Positions 11,573 to 23,949 of a stretch of 64,000 bases of DNA are shown here, piece after piece. The stretch is from Dermatemys mawii (Eukaryota > Chordata > Testudines > Dermatemydidae): the NCBI GenBank assembly GCA_007922305.1, contig ML677358.1:10175810-10239809 (forward strand), written 5' to 3'. The number at the start of each line of letters is the position of its first letter. Within the stretch, counting starts at the first letter, position 1. The position numbers and the translations under genes are program-made. The notes beneath the pieces were generated by a model, which was given only the letters and a program-made list of their open reading frames with translations, ran no database searches and was not told the origin of the DNA.

Positions 11573-12065
11573 TGTTGCAGGGTACTTTTGTGTCCCATAG
11601 GAACGATGCACACAAACAGCTGTTGAATAGAAGTAGTGAGTTTATTGAAGGCAAAGTGACACACCTGCAGCGGGGGCTCCGCTTCGCTGCTATCACTAAA
11701 TAGGGACCCGGCACATCGGAGCAATGCCCGGAGAAGCCCACTGCATGTGGGCACACAGGCAAAGAAATAACAGGAACATTTGCATCTCATGCATACCTCA
11801 TGAATAACTAATACCTTGTTTCTATCTTGTTAGTAAGCAGGTGTTTCATTTCAAGGCAAGCAAACCATGAGAGCCAAGTACTCCGACATGGGAAGTATGT
11901 GATAACAGGGCAAAGACCGATAACAGTGGCCGAAAGTGCCCTTTCCTTCCCAGGAGTGGGGGGGGGGGAAATGAGCACACACACACCCCCGGAGTGGGGG
12001 AGGGTGAGCACCCCTTCCTTTCCTGGAGTCAAGGATGAGAGCGCCCTTAGCATTCCACCGTTACA
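11573..12065 (-). mobile_element. Solo LTR (retrovirus-like) in antisense
   Basis: This 493-bp segment reads TG...CA on the minus strand, starting TGTAACGGTGG and ending CCCTGCAACA. It has an AATAAA polyadenylation signal (minus strand, rc at 11641-11646) about 70 bp before its 3' end and a TATTTAG box upstream. GC content is higher than in the surroundings. No second LTR, primer-binding site or gag/pol sequence follows, so it looks like a solo LTR left by recombination. I could not identify a convincing 4-6-bp target duplication. A Ty3/Gypsy LTR is an alternative. Confidence 0.6.
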
Positions 12066-12411
12066 ATGTCTTGCGCATCCTTACACCTAGTGTGCTGCAA
12101 ACATCCAGAAGCTTGGAAAAACCCCACCAGAGAATCGTTCATTTTTTCTTTAAAAAGCTCCCCAGCCTTATTAAGTAAAAAGACAGGGTGGGGAAGCTTG
12201 GGAAGGGCTAAAGATCTCCTGACCTTTAAAAAGGCCCTATTTCCATACTTCTGTGCTCAGCATTCCTACCATGTTGCTCCTTGTTTTGCCAACTCGTACC
12301 CTCTGTTAAGCTTTCCCCTTTTACATTCTGTTTGGTGAAGATGCTCACCTACTGATACTGTATATCACTGCACCAATAAGAAAAAATAGCTAAATACACA
12401 AGAGGTACTGT
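12066..12411. other. Unique sequence
   Basis: No gene recognised. Confidence 0.4.
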
Positions 12412-12428
12412 TATATATATATATATAT
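12412..12428. repeat. (TA)n microsatellite
   Basis: An uninterrupted TA run of about 17 bp. Confidence 0.9.
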
Positions 12429-15384
12429 GCATTACAGCCCATCCAGCACCTCCTGTGCAATCAGCATGTTATTACTGACTTGTAGGTTGCACATGTGTGG
12501 CCTATGGGAAATGCACTTGTTTTCAAGGCAAACATTTTTCTTCAGATCTTGACCCAGCAAACATTCCTGTGTGTTTTGTTCCAATAGTAATGTATGCTAA
12601 GTGCGTTTAAAATCCTACCATTCTGTCTTCGTAGCACTCACTGTGCCCTCGTGTAAATGACTGCACAAGGTACACGGCCATGGAAAATCAGGCCTTCAAC
12701 GTGCACAAATGGGCATAGGACATATAACCTATGATACCCTTCTCCCTCCCTCCCTGTATAGTGAGTGGGCTGATAGATTTCCTATGGATACATATTTTAT
12801 ATCGCAGTGGCTCTGAGAATCTCTTTCCTATATTTTTAATTTGCAGTAACCAATAGATATCAGAAGTGGAAAAGACCTGTGTCTATGTGTTGGTTCGCTT
12901 TTTCTCTATATGCTTCAGATTCCATTTTCCCATGTGAATTTCATTTCATTCCTGAACATAATTTTACTGTTGTCAAAATATTCAAGGTATTTCCTTAGGT
13001 TGCTAATTCTTTTGTCTTGATTTCAGACATTCTCTCCATTGGTTTTGATAGACATCATATTTTCAGATGGTACTGCATTTCTTGTCTCTATAAGCACCCT
13101 TTCTTATTGCTTCGTCTTGATATTTGAATATTATCTCAGTTGCCTTGTACTTACACTACTAAGACATATTCAAGTGATGTAAAGTCAATTTAGCTATCAG
13201 ACTAGTGACTGAAAATTGCTATTCCACATTGAATTTCAAATGTAAATATATTGGCTCTTTTAAAACATTTTTCCCCAAAGCTTGTCACTGTAATATCTCT
13301 TAGGAGATTTTTTTTTTAAGTACCTCATGCAGGCTACTAACTTGTCAAGCATCTTTTAGTCCACTGTGATTTTAATAGGGTTCAAAGATTTATGTACCTG
13401 CCTTCTATCCAATAAGCATGAAAGCCCCGTGTACCAGAAAGGCCACGTTAAATTGATCTGTAGGTATTCTGGCACTGCAATATATTTTCTTAAAATGTGT
13501 GTTCTTTTGGTGTTACATATCAGACCTAGGAATATCTTTAAAATGAGTAGGTGTTTCACTGTCTTGATGAAGAATTGGCAGATATCTGTTAATGTGCTAT
13601 CCATTAATATGCCTTGTATCTCTGTGAAGGTACCAGAATTTGTCTGCAGTTGTACCATTTTCCATAATTATAACAAAGGAAAAAGATGGAATTATTTTCA
13701 AAACTGTAAATTTTGCATGGTGAAAGCATAGTCTGCTAGCAAGCATCTTGTAGGCTAAATAATCTAATTTTGATAGACTCTGTAGCTATACAGATTCACA
13801 TTTTCATCAAATAAAAAACAGAGAGAGCAATTTTTGTTTCAAGAATTCCTGTGGACCTATTGCAAGTGTTTTGCTTTTGCTCTCCTCAACTTTCTTAGGG
13901 ACCAAACTTCTAAACACAGCTTCTAATTCTGTGCATGTGAATGATTATGCATGGAGTTATGAGCATACACAACACGAAGTAACACTGAGATCCCCTTGAC
14001 GATATGGCTTTAAGACATCTGAGTCATTATACTATTTATTAAAGTGATGAGAGGCTAAACCCATTGGTTTGAAACAAGCACTACACAAACTTCCTCCAGA
14101 TAGCTCTGCCAACACACCTCAATCCTGATCCTGAGATTCATTTAAGCTGAGACTAAGTCATGCGGAATTGTGCCAAACTAGGCGATTGTTCTCATGGTGT
14201 ACCTTACCAGTGACAAGAGTAATGTGACCAAACTAATTTTCATTCATGATCTAAGTCAGGACTGAAGCTCATTTCTCCAGACTTAAACAAATGTTCTCAT
14301 TTTTATCTCAATGTATTTCATGTTTTAAATGGAGGATTGACCTTTGTACCTTGGTGATATAGTTTTTTCTGCCCACTTAGTGCCCAAGAATAGTTTGTTG
14401 TTCCTTGCTCCACATCGTTAGATTGTTAGTGTAGTCTTATCATAGCTGCAGGGCTAATATCTACATATATTTTCTTCTTTGGTTCCCACTTCAGTTCTGA
14501 TCACAAATACAGAGACGGCGGTTCTGGTACTTGGAATGGTGTTAATAACTAAAGGGACTCCAACAAATCATCTGAAATACAGAGGTGGGTCAGATGAATG
14601 GTTTGAATAAAAGTGACTCATAGTCAACCATCAGGTGGGAATTAAAATTTAATTTAGAATGTACTGTCACTGCTGTGGTGATGGTGGTGTGATTACTTTG
14701 ATTGACTGCTGGTTTCTTTCACCTTTGCGAGCCTTAGAATTTTACTATCTGAGGAAATTAAGGCTGAATTGCAACAGGAAATTCCTTGTACCCAGGTGTT
14801 TCTGGTTATCCGATGAATAACTCCACTAGTGGGGAGGTAAGGATTATGATAGGATGGTTTGGAATCAATGATTGCTCATGGCTCAGTACCACACATTGAC
14901 ATTCTGGCAGCTATTATGTTTGTTCTTGGCAGAGGATGGGAAAATCCTACTGAGCTAAGTAACAGGTACAGCCAGCAGCGATAATTTCATTGTTTTATTT
15001 CAATAGTTAGGGAAAAGGGTGAAAAGCTTGTTTTATGGGATCCTCCTGATTTAATGAACTGAATTTAGAAACCATCATGGCGGATTGTATTTTTGACTTC
15101 CCTGCTCGGCTGCATACTTTACTGCACTTCTTCTGTTTTCCTGCTTGACTTTGGCTAACATCCAAGTCTAATATGCAAGGGCCTGATCTAACTCTAGGTT
15201 ATTCAATGGGAATTGGATTGGGTTCCAACAAAGAGCTGAGCTGGTCTTATGCAAGTGAAGATATCTAAAAACAATAGTAATACAATGACTGAAGATCCCA
15301 CACTGGATAATATGGAATGGATACTGCCAGTGCTTCAATAAGTATATTTGTACTAAAGATATCAACAAGGAAACAAGTGCTCCT
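12429..15384. other. Nearly 3 kb without a recognised feature
   Basis: AT-rich, with overlapping chance frames on both strands at 13356-13731. No classified repeat, exon or RNA gene that I can support. Being this free of recognisable repeats, it may include old or conserved non-coding sequence. Confidence 0.4.
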
Positions 15385-15430
15385 AGATCATAATGGTTCT
15401 TGCTGGCTTTAAAATCCATGGATCTAAGTA
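15385..15430 (+). mobile_element. CR1 3'-terminal scrap
   Basis: CTAGATCATAATGGTTCTTG followed by CTGGCTTTAAAATCCATGGA resembles the CR1 3' end. It is short and diverged. Confidence 0.5.
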
Positions 15431-15714
15431 TACACATTTACAGTGGGGCATCTTGATTAGCACTGGAAATTCATATTAACTTCAACAGAGATGGTGTGCG
15501 GCAATCAAGAGTGGTGCAACGTATGGCTCAGTGAATGCAGATTCTCTCATACCAAGGTGTTGAGCATGGTATAGTCTAGCTAGACTTTTAGCTAACACAT
15601 ACATAACGTGATAATTCTGAAATACCTTTTAACATCTATCAGAGAGAAAGCAAAGCAGAAGACCTATAGATATATCTATTCTCTCACTCTTTTTCTGGAA
15701 AATAGAGAGAACTG

Positions 15715-15800
15715 CACTGTTATTATTTATTTCTAGGTGCTAACAATGGGCTGTATACTGAACAGAATACAGGTATCATCACAAGTACAAGGCTAGCTGG
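15715..15800 (-). mobile_element. Old SINE/LINE fragment ('tattatttattt...aggtgct' family)
   Basis: GTTATTATTTATTTCTAGGT then GCTAACAATGGGCTGTATAC resembles the antisense end of a widespread sauropsid repeat ('ttattatttgtatta...attgtgctaggcgctgtacaaaca'), also seen at 52205-52310. Diverged. Confidence 0.45.
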
Positions 15801-16808
15801 ACCCTGTCCCCTTTGTTGTCTCTCTGAGTGCACCCCCTCAGATGTTGGGCCTCATCCCTTTCCTTGTCTCATGGTAGAATTTCTCCCACTCCTAAACCAG
15901 GCTCTGGGGAACCTACATCTCCTGTGTGTCCACTGTTCTTCTCCAGCGGGTCTGATCATCATTTGGGCACCTGTGGTTTTTCCTTTTGGAATCTGTGATC
16001 AGTGCATTTGGTAATCAGGACAAAGCATTCAAGGAAAAAAGGATTTCAAAACAACAGTCTACAGGCATGTCTATAATACCTAAAGGTTTACTGTACCCTC
16101 ATGGCAACCAAGGCAGGCCTAACTTCTTCAGAAACCCTTTGACACTGACTATGTCTCAGTTTGGTTTCCCAAACAACTACAATCTGTGTCTTGAATGAAG
16201 GTCCCTTTTGAAATCCCACTATGGTTTTTTTTGGTTTCTCTGTTCCCATGCTGTGACGTTTCAGGTCTAAACCAGTTCTGTAGGCTTAACAGGAGATCAA
16301 GCCAGACTCCTGAGAGCCAATGGTTCTGGCTTTGTCCCTGAATAGCCTGTAACTGTTTCCTGAGGCGGGGCTGACATTGGGCCATTCTTTTGCTTTCTGC
16401 CTGTTTTCCCAGACAGACTCCGTACTGCAGTAAGCAGGGTATTTATAGAGTAAACATCCCAATACCTAGGCCAACATATAGTTTTCATAAATTGTTACAG
16501 AGCAGCTCCAAATCCATGACAATATGCCCCAGATTTGGTTACTTGCTTATCAACTCTGTCACAAAGAAATAAAACCACCTGATTCCCTACAGAAGTAGTC
16601 CACAAGTTATGCATTTTGCTGCATTCCTTTACGAAGAGGGTTTTTTTAAAAGGTCAACTTCCCTCAAATTATATTTGAAAACTCCTTAAAACCCTCTCAA
16701 ACTCATGGCAAAGTTTTATTGTTTTGAAAGAATATGCAGTGGTTACAGCTACAAAAATGTCTGTGTGCACCAACTGTAACCAAAGCTGAGCATACAAATT
16801 AGAGAATT
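15801..16808. other. Unique sequence
   Basis: No gene, RNA or classified repeat recognised. Confidence 0.4.
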
Positions 16809-16903
16809 AGAGGGGTAGCCGTGTTAGTCTGGAATCGCAGAAGTGACAAAGAGTCCTGTAGCACCTTACTTTAGTTAGTCTTTAAGGTGCCACAGGACTC
16901 TGT
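16809..16903. mobile_element. Foldback Penelope-like element, collapsed copy 2a
   Basis: This 95-bp insertion sits between two identical 14-bp duplications, CAAATTAGAGAATT, at 16795-16808 and 16904-16917. It has the antisense terminal arm (AGAGGGGTAGCCGTGTTAGT...) joined directly to a sense arm (CTTTAGTTAGTCTTTAAGG...CACAGGACTCTGT). The hammerhead centre found in the other copies is missing. Because the duplications are perfect, the insertion boundaries are certain. The central deletion either occurred during reverse transcription or by later hairpin excision. Confidence 0.85.
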
Positions 16904-17042
16904 CAAATTAGAGAATTGAATCCCCAACTACTCACTGCATGGATGGTTTACCGCACTTGTGTGGACAGATATCCATGTGGGCACACTGATATAGAAATAG
17001 ATTTTTGTGGTTCCTGCAGATGCAGCCACATAAATATCCTTA

Positions 17043-17207
17043 AGCGACAAAAAGTCCTGTGGCACCTTAGACTAACAAAAGTATTGAAGCATAAGATTTT
17101 GTGGGCTAGTACCCACTTCGTCAGATGAATGCAGTCTTTAAGGTGCCACAGGACTCTTTGTCGCTTCTGCAAATCCAGACTAACACGGCTACCCCTCTGA
17201 TTCTTGG
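17043..17207. mobile_element. Foldback Penelope-like element, copy 2b
   Basis: This 165-bp insertion is flanked by a perfect 14-bp duplication, CATAAATATCCTTA, at 17029-17042 and 17208-17221. It has an antisense arm with the hammerhead region (17043 to about 17132) and a shorter sense arm ending in CGGCTACCCCTCTGATTCTTGG. It lies about 140 bp from copy 2a, with the 'AGACTAACACGGCTACCCC' tail facing the opposite way. No coding sequence. Confidence 0.85.
17088..17132 (-). ncRNA. Hammerhead-like motif in PLE copy 2b
   Basis: On the minus strand the core CTGACGA is fully consensus (CUGANGA), followed by a GTGGG/CCCAC stem II. The GAAA box reads AAAA here, and TCTTATGC follows. The core is the best preserved among the copies in this window, but the changed GAAA probably inactivates it. 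Confidence 0.6.
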
Positions 17208-17221
17208 CATAAATATCCTTA

Positions 17222-17837
17222 GCAGCTTAATCATTTATTACACAGAATGGAAAAAGGTATCAGGCCCTCAGAGTTTGTACTACTGTTTTATTGTTTTGTG
17301 GGACGTATTGGCTGTAAATGAACGAGTGACAATATTTTAATGCTAATAGTGAAGCTGTGTTCATGCCTGAAGCTGATGTGTGTGATTTCACTGGTCTATT
17401 GGAAAATACTTCCTCTCAAAATAAAACTCACAATGCATGGAGGAGTCTCCTGTTTAAATGAGAAACACAGTTAAAGTCCATATACTAGGCTCTGACCAAA
17501 AGTGGAGTGGAAGCCAAAGCTTGTGGTGACCACTACTAAAAGGCATACAAATGCCATGTGAAGGTCTTAGGCTGGATTCCAGCCTCTGAACGCCATAGTG
17601 CCTCCCAGGGGAATTCCCTCAATGCGTGGGGAATACTCTGCCCACACTGTGCCCTGCTCCATCTGGAGAGGCATGTTAGGGATGGGAGTGGTAGTGGGCA
17701 GTATCACAAAGCAGAATAGCCCATAGGTACCAGCTGCAGTAACTTGTGCTGGGGGCCATGCTGTGCCCTCTGGAGTAGCACATAATCTGGGAAGGGCAAA
17801 GTTGACCTCAGCCTCTGCTGCGCCAGTGAACCCTTGT
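17222..17837. other. Unique sequence
   Basis: A minus-strand frame (17567-17989, 140 codons) overlaps the MIR to its right and has no recognisable domain, so I do not call it. Confidence 0.4.
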
Positions 17838-17955
17838 TTGTATTTTTGTATAGGACTAAACTGTGGCCAAGTGGCTTGCCCAGGGTTACACAGCAAGGTC
17901 CTCTCAGACCTCTTATTCACACAGACTCTGGTGCTTGGTTGAACTACCAAAATGA
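17838..17955 (-). mobile_element. MIR-type CORE-SINE fragment
   Basis: AAGTGGCTTGCCCAGGGTTA and CACAGCAAGGTC followed by ACTCTGGTGCTT match the antisense MIR core ('gtgacttgcccaaggtcacacagcaag'). Confidence 0.8.
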
Positions 17956-19534
17956 ATTGGATAGGATCATGATAATTTCCTTTAAGCATTCATGAAGTAA
18001 AACGACTTCAGATGATTCCCGGTTTCAGGTGCTGCTACAGTCTAATGGAGTGATAACTAGCTACATATCCATGGATTGCACAAGTCGACAACCCCAGTTT
18101 TGTAAAGGACTAGTGGCCTTGCGGCTCCCGAACAGCATCCGCTCTCCTCCCCGGGGCCACAGACTTCAGATGACACAGTCTCAGAATAATGCTGTGCAAA
18201 CCGCCTTTGGGAATGTAAATGTAATTGGAAGTCCTGTGTCAGTGAAGAATGTTCTTTACTACATGTGAAGAAATTCAACCAGCCACTTGGAAATACTTTC
18301 ATTTCAGCCTTAACCAACAGAAGAGATGACTGTTATAGATTATGGGAGTCGAGTAACTTAATCTTGAACTTTAAACGTGAGCAATATCAAGAAATATTAG
18401 AGGGATTGGGATGTTTAATGCAGTTCTTCTCCATCAGCCTTACATGCAGAGCCAGGAAGAGAGCTGAGACAAAGTTTTTACTGGGTTGACTGATACTTTC
18501 ATTGGAGCCACAATGAGCTTTTCAAATGCTGAGAACTGGCTTTGAAAAACCTGAGCCCTCTGCAGTTTGCTCATTAGTCATGGGATCTAAAACTAGCCTG
18601 AAAGCTGCCACTCTCTCCATGAAGATCTTTGGTCATCAGTGGTTTGTCTTAGAGAGAGAGAGACAGCACACACCTCTGTGCCCTTTATTCTTGCCTGTTT
18701 CTTCAATTACTTCAGTTGATCTATCCCTGGACCTGTGAATCTGAATAGCTTGTAAAAAAAAAACCTTGTCAGGTGGATTTTTTTCCACCCTGTCCCAGGT
18801 CTAATTTCCATGTCAAACTTGTATTTTTCCCCAACCCCCACTTGTCACTTTAGGGCTTGCTGGATCTGTTTTCTTTAATGCTGAACAATGTACAGTTAAA
18901 ATCACCTTTAAATTTACCTTAATATACCTTTTTATCTATTTCTTGAAAGCTTTCCTGATCTATAAGGCCAGGCTCCCAAATATTAAACTTTTTTTAAAAA
19001 TGGATGCACATCTGTTTGATATTTAACTCAAAATGAATGACAAGATTGTAGTACATGAACAAAATTACACTTCAGATAGCTATAAAAAGGGATTTCTTTA
19101 AACTACAAAGGATGGAGAGGGGTGTGCAACACAAATGATGCAGGTGGAGGCTGAAACTGTACTTGGGCTCTTCTGAGGTTAGTTCTGACCTGCTAGAAAA
19201 ACACATATTGCCCAGTGTCACTCTCCGCTTGCCAGAAAACTGAGGTCTGGAAGACCAAGCTTGGATCAGCATGGAAGGAAGGGGACTCCATCTTTGTGTG
19301 TTTTAACATAAAACAACATATTCTGTCCATTTTACAATTTTTAGTTCTTTCCGGGAGCACTCATTTATTATTTCTAAAAACTGAGGAATGCCCCATAATG
19401 AAATACAGTTTTCCCTATCGGATTCCATCTGTGTGTGTGCATATTTAGCTGGTTTTGGTAAATGGATCCTTGACCACGCTCCATTTATAACATGAGAACT
19501 GCATGAGTGACTGGCATATCAGATGATTTGCAAT
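17956..19534. other. Unique sequence, no gene recognised
   Basis: There are short frames on both strands (for example 18029-18268 and 18265-18489) without family signatures, and a short (AG)n run at about 18652. Confidence 0.4.
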
Positions 19535-20480
19535 AAATGTGTTGCCATGGGCTGGCTGGCCCTCTGTGGAAAGCCGGACTTAGCCTGACTCAAGAATCTG
19601 CAGGGCTCTTTCAGCCTCACTGATGAGCTGGGAACATAAGTGCTAATTAGTGACCTCACCTGGCTGTAAGGAGACTTAATTAGAAAGGCTGACTCCAGCA
19701 GTGGTGGTGAAGCAGGGACAGGACAGCACTACTTAATTCGAGCTGGGAATGAAGCAGAGGGAGAAACAAGGGAAGTTCCTGTTGGAAAAGAGCCTGAGTA
19801 AGTCAGGGTGAGGTACCTATAGGAAACAAGGCAGGTTTCCTGCAGGATTAGGCCTTGAGTTAGAGACTGCAACAGGAGAAAGAGACCCACAGGGAGCACA
19901 GTAGATTCCTGGGGGTGGACAACCTGTTGTAGTGTCTAAAGGATCAGTGAGATCCTAAAAGGTAACCTGCTAGGTTCCCTGGTGAAGGGAAGCTATAGGG
20001 GAATCCTTCTGGGGAAGAAACAAGAAAGGAGCATGTCATCAGGGGGCTAAGAAGCAGAAGACTTCAGTGGAGTCTGATTGGGGCAGAAGGACTATTAGTT
20101 TAAGTGTTTGATTTAGACTTGAAGTTGGGCCTTTTGTGTGCTGGAAGGCTGGAGGTCTGAGCCACAGAAAACCCAGAGAGGGAGCTGGGAGAAGATACCA
20201 ACTGGGCCAGGCCCTGGAACCATGGAAGTGGGGACTGGAGGCCAGCTGAGAGATGAAGTCCCCTGCAGTGCTGCATCCAGGTATGAGGAGATGTCCTTGA
20301 GGTGAGGACCTGTTCCCTTACACTTTGTACACAGGCTCTAGTCTCTATTGCAGTGGGCAGTAGAGTTTCTATTGATTGGGGAGAGAGGGGGAGAGTTGGA
20401 AAAGCATATTGCTTGATAGGTGGACAGACTCCTGTTTGTTAACTACTAATTACGGGGTTTGTGAGGAGGAGATGGATGAG
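19535..20480. other. Purine-rich non-coding block, possible unclassified LTR or leader
   Basis: This is about 0.95 kb of G/A-rich sequence with repeated words such as GAGCTGGGA, GGGAAG and CAGGTTTCCTGC and almost no open frame, unlike its AT-rich surroundings. Sharp composition change and style recall sauropsid LTR-retrotransposon leader sequence, but I could not find TG...CA ends, a primer-binding site or a target duplication. Confidence 0.3.
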
Positions 20481-21407
20481 TGGCAGTGCCAACTGGTTCA
20501 TAAAAGACATGCATAGATGGAACTTTGTTGGGGAATGAAATGCAAAGGCGTTAAGATTCAAGGTTCTGGTTTGGAGCCACCTTTAGCATGGACCTTGGCA
20601 ATCCAAAAAATGCAATGCGGAATACGAGCCTTGTGAATAAATATGACATGGATACACCACGGGGAGGTTGCAATGTGCAATGGTCATGGGAGAAAGTCCC
20701 TAACTGGAGTCATGTCTTCCACAGTGACTTTTGTGTGTCTATGTGTGTTTTAAGATAGTAGTGAGAAGGGAACCAAAGGGTAACCATTTCAATCTGGAGT
20801 TGAATCTTTCACCAGGTTTAGTTGGATTCCTATATTAGGTAACAAAGACACGAAATGCAGGTCATTTCTTTGCCAAATGAAGCATTCTTCAATTTGCTTT
20901 TTTTTCATTATTTCAATATTCATGTATTTAATATTTATTTTTCATTATATTCCACTGGTCTGTTGTTTACCCAGCCAAGAGGTGCTCACATCCAATAAGG
21001 GAGCAATCCACAAATAATAGGGTATTTCTAAATTTTCAGCATGAAATGTGCTTTATATGCAGCAGGAATTCAGTGTATTTTCTGTGTATCACAGAGTTAT
21101 TTTCTCCAGTCCTGCAATCCCTCCATACCCTGTGTGCAGGAATATGGGTACAAATTGGAACCAGATATCCCACTTCAAAGAAACATGCACATCAAGAATT
21201 GGGTCTTTTTCTAATGTTCCAGAAAGTATTTCACAGTTCTAATGATTATCCTAAGGGGAAAAAAAGCAGAGTCAGAAAAATGTAAATTCAGAAGCTACTG
21301 GAGGTGTCTAGAGGTACAAAGGTGTCCCTAGGCCAAGAGGATGTCTTGTTAAAGCCTGACATATCACACAGTATTCATAGCCTGCCACTCCACTGAAGCC
21401 TTAAGCC
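20481..21407. other. Unique sequence
   Basis: No gene or classified repeat recognised. Confidence 0.4.
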
Positions 21408-21797
21408 CAGTGGTGGGCAACCTGTAGCCCGTAGGCCACATGCGGCCCATCAGGGTGATCTGATTGCGGACCGCGATACATTTTGCTGACGTTGACCGTC
21501 CGCAGGCACGGCCCCCCTGCAGCTCCCAGTGGCTGCAGTTCGCCGTTCCTGGCCAGTGGGAACTGCGGGAAGTGGCGGGCCGCAGGGACATGCCGGCTAC
21601 CACTTCCCGCAGCTCCCATTGGCCGGGAACAGAGAAGTGTGGCCACTGAGAGCTGCGGGGTGGTGGTGGTGAGGGCGGGAAGGGGGCGGGCTGTCAGTCT
21701 GCACATGGTCAGTGTTAGCAAAATGTCTCGTGGCCTGCAGTCAGATTACTCTGATGGGCCACAAGTGGCCCGTGGGCTGCAGGTTGCCCTAATGCTG
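21408..21797. mobile_element. GC-rich hAT-type non-autonomous element
   Basis: It begins CAGTGGTGGGCAACCTG and ends CAGGTTGCCCTAATGCTG, imperfect inverted ends of the CAGNGGTGGGCAAC type typical of hAT repeats. The interior is GC- and CpG-rich with the inverted CCCGTAGGCCACATGCGGCCC / GGGCCACAAGTGGCCCGTGG segments. Long overlapping frames here are composition artefacts and no transposase is encoded. No matching 8-bp duplication was found at the ends. Confidence 0.75.
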
Positions 21798-23736
21798 GGG
21801 ACCATGTCAATCAGCCTATCCAATTCAGCCATGGTGGGCGTGCCATTGTTAACGTCATTCCTTTATGTTCCTTGGGTACCACAATTAATTCCACCCGTCT
21901 CCCACATACTGATGTGGGCAAGGGCAAGGCCTGAATTAGCAGTGAGCATTTCAAGTCAAGAATGAAATCTGTAGAGGGAGCAGTGGAGAAAAGGCTTGTA
22001 CAGAGTAGACTCTGTACCTCTGCTTGGTGTAATGACCTCCATATTTCTACATTCCCCCCCCACACCTTCCCTTCTGTTCAGAGTGCCGCATTCGCTCTAG
22101 CAAGCGCTATGAACTTCTCACTTTTGTGAGCACTAAATTAATGGACCCTTCTTTGGGGATGAGGAGTAGCAATATTAAGGGCTAGGCTGCGGCATTTAAC
22201 TGCAAGCAATGAGCAGGGTGGGGCAGTGCAGCCCACAAAGACCAGTGTGGGGACCAGTCTGCCTCCTTCAGGCACAATCTCCCCCACTGATGTTCCCTGC
22301 ATGCGTTGCACCAGCATCTAAGTCCCATTCCTCAAGCTGTGAGGCGGGGAGGTGGTTCATTGCTTTTCCTCATGGTGCTTCCCGGGATTATAACAGGCGC
22401 AAATAGTCACTGTGTTCCTCCAAGTGCATGGGCTGCTATTGTGATGGCCCCTGTAAAAGTGGTGTGTCTTTGTTCACCCCTCCACAGGGGCATTTCTTGG
22501 TTCACCCTTCCAGCCCTATAAAATTATGTGTGGGCTGCCTGCAATCTGGGCCAGAGGCCGTAATAACAAGCAATGGGAGGGGAGCACTTAAGATCAGGTG
22601 GACTCTTCCACTTCAATTCACGCTGTTGGCCACTTTCTATTTCCTGGTCTAAGAGTGTTCAGGACCCAGGGCAGGTGCTAACCTGGCTGTCCATGGCTTT
22701 TGCCTGGGTAGCGATAATATGGAGCAAGTTAACAGTGGGCATTCCCAATTCTTCTGGAAAGAGAAGCTTTTAAAACATAACTGAAACCATGACAGGGAAG
22801 ATGCCGTCCGCATATGATCCTCTAAAATCCTACTCTAAAATCCATTCTTTAAATCTACACCAAATTACTCTTCCCCTTGTACTCTCCCCCATGTTTCTAA
22901 CTGGGAGAGAAAAGGCAGAGCCCATTTGAGATAGTAGCTGATAAAGGTGCAAATAGACAAGAACAGTCTTGAGGTGAAGCAGGCAGCTTCTGGGGATGGG
23001 AGGGCTGCACGGAGCTAGCTGAGGAGAGAGGGAGGTACGCATCTCTTTGCAGGGTAAGGATGAGACACAGCAGGGATTGTTCTGTCAGCGCTTCAGTCCA
23101 TAACATGACCACAGATGTAGTCATTCCATTCTGCATATCTAGGAGGCACTTTTGATTTGTCTTTTCCTCACAGAAATGTTTGCTTTGTCTCTCAGAGAAT
23201 TGCATGGACACCAGGCAGTGGGAGGTATGCAAAATTAATAAGTGCACTTGAATAACTTGCCATCTGTAAGACCCAAGCAACTGTAGACCTCATAGGCTTA
23301 TTACCTACCAAGTAAAAATGATATTCCAGTTACACATTCCTCATATAATATCCCCACTGCAGTCAGCATTTCAAGAAAAACACTGGTGTTACAACTGCTG
23401 TTTCTTTGGTACTAATGAGTTAGCTTTGGCTGTGGATCAGTGGCTTTGGACTGGTGTAGTTTACATTCACCTATCAAAGGGGTAAGGAATTCTGGACCAG
23501 ACCTTGTTTAGTGATTTAAAGCTAAATTGGGGCCAGTGGGAGTGTAGTTAGCTGGTAACATCAGTACCTGGGATACTTTGCATCAATAAACCCTGTTCTG
23601 TAAAGACTGTGAATTGAGTTCCTTGTCCTCTTCCAGGAATGGTGCACATATGGTGTGTGGGGGGTGGGGAATTTAAAGTTTTGTAGTTAGAACTTTTTTC
23701 TCATACTGGTGAGACCCCTGTGCAAGACCTGGAAGA
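21798..23736. other. Unique sequence, no gene recognised
   Basis: Several 60-130-codon frames on both strands have no recognisable domains. A G-rich GGGGGGTGGGG tract lies near 23660. Confidence 0.4.
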
Positions 23737-23770
23737 GGGGGTGGGGGGGAAGGAGAGGGGAGGGGAGGGG
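23737..23770 (+). other. G-quadruplex-forming motif
   Basis: Five G-runs (GGGGG at 23737, GGGGGGG at 23743, then three GGGG runs to 23770) are separated by 1-7 bases, which exceeds the usual G3+N1-7 rule. Confidence 0.75.
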
Positions 23771-23949
23771 CATGATGGAGATCCAGAAATCAATTACAAA
23801 ACATCTTAGCACCTTGCAGAACAACAGCTGTGTTTTATCTGGTATGAACAGTGAGAAAATCCAGGTGATATTTTCTGGATCAACTGACAAATTTTGGAGT
23901 AATCTGGGGCAGGACTTTAGAATCATTATCAGTTTGCAAATTCGTATTC

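Noticed and set aside
17567..17989. 140-codon minus-strand frame
   Set aside because: It overlaps a MIR and has no domain.
21408..21797. GC- and CpG-rich segment that could be a CpG-island promoter
   Set aside because: Its inverted ends and interior identify it as a hAT-type repeat.
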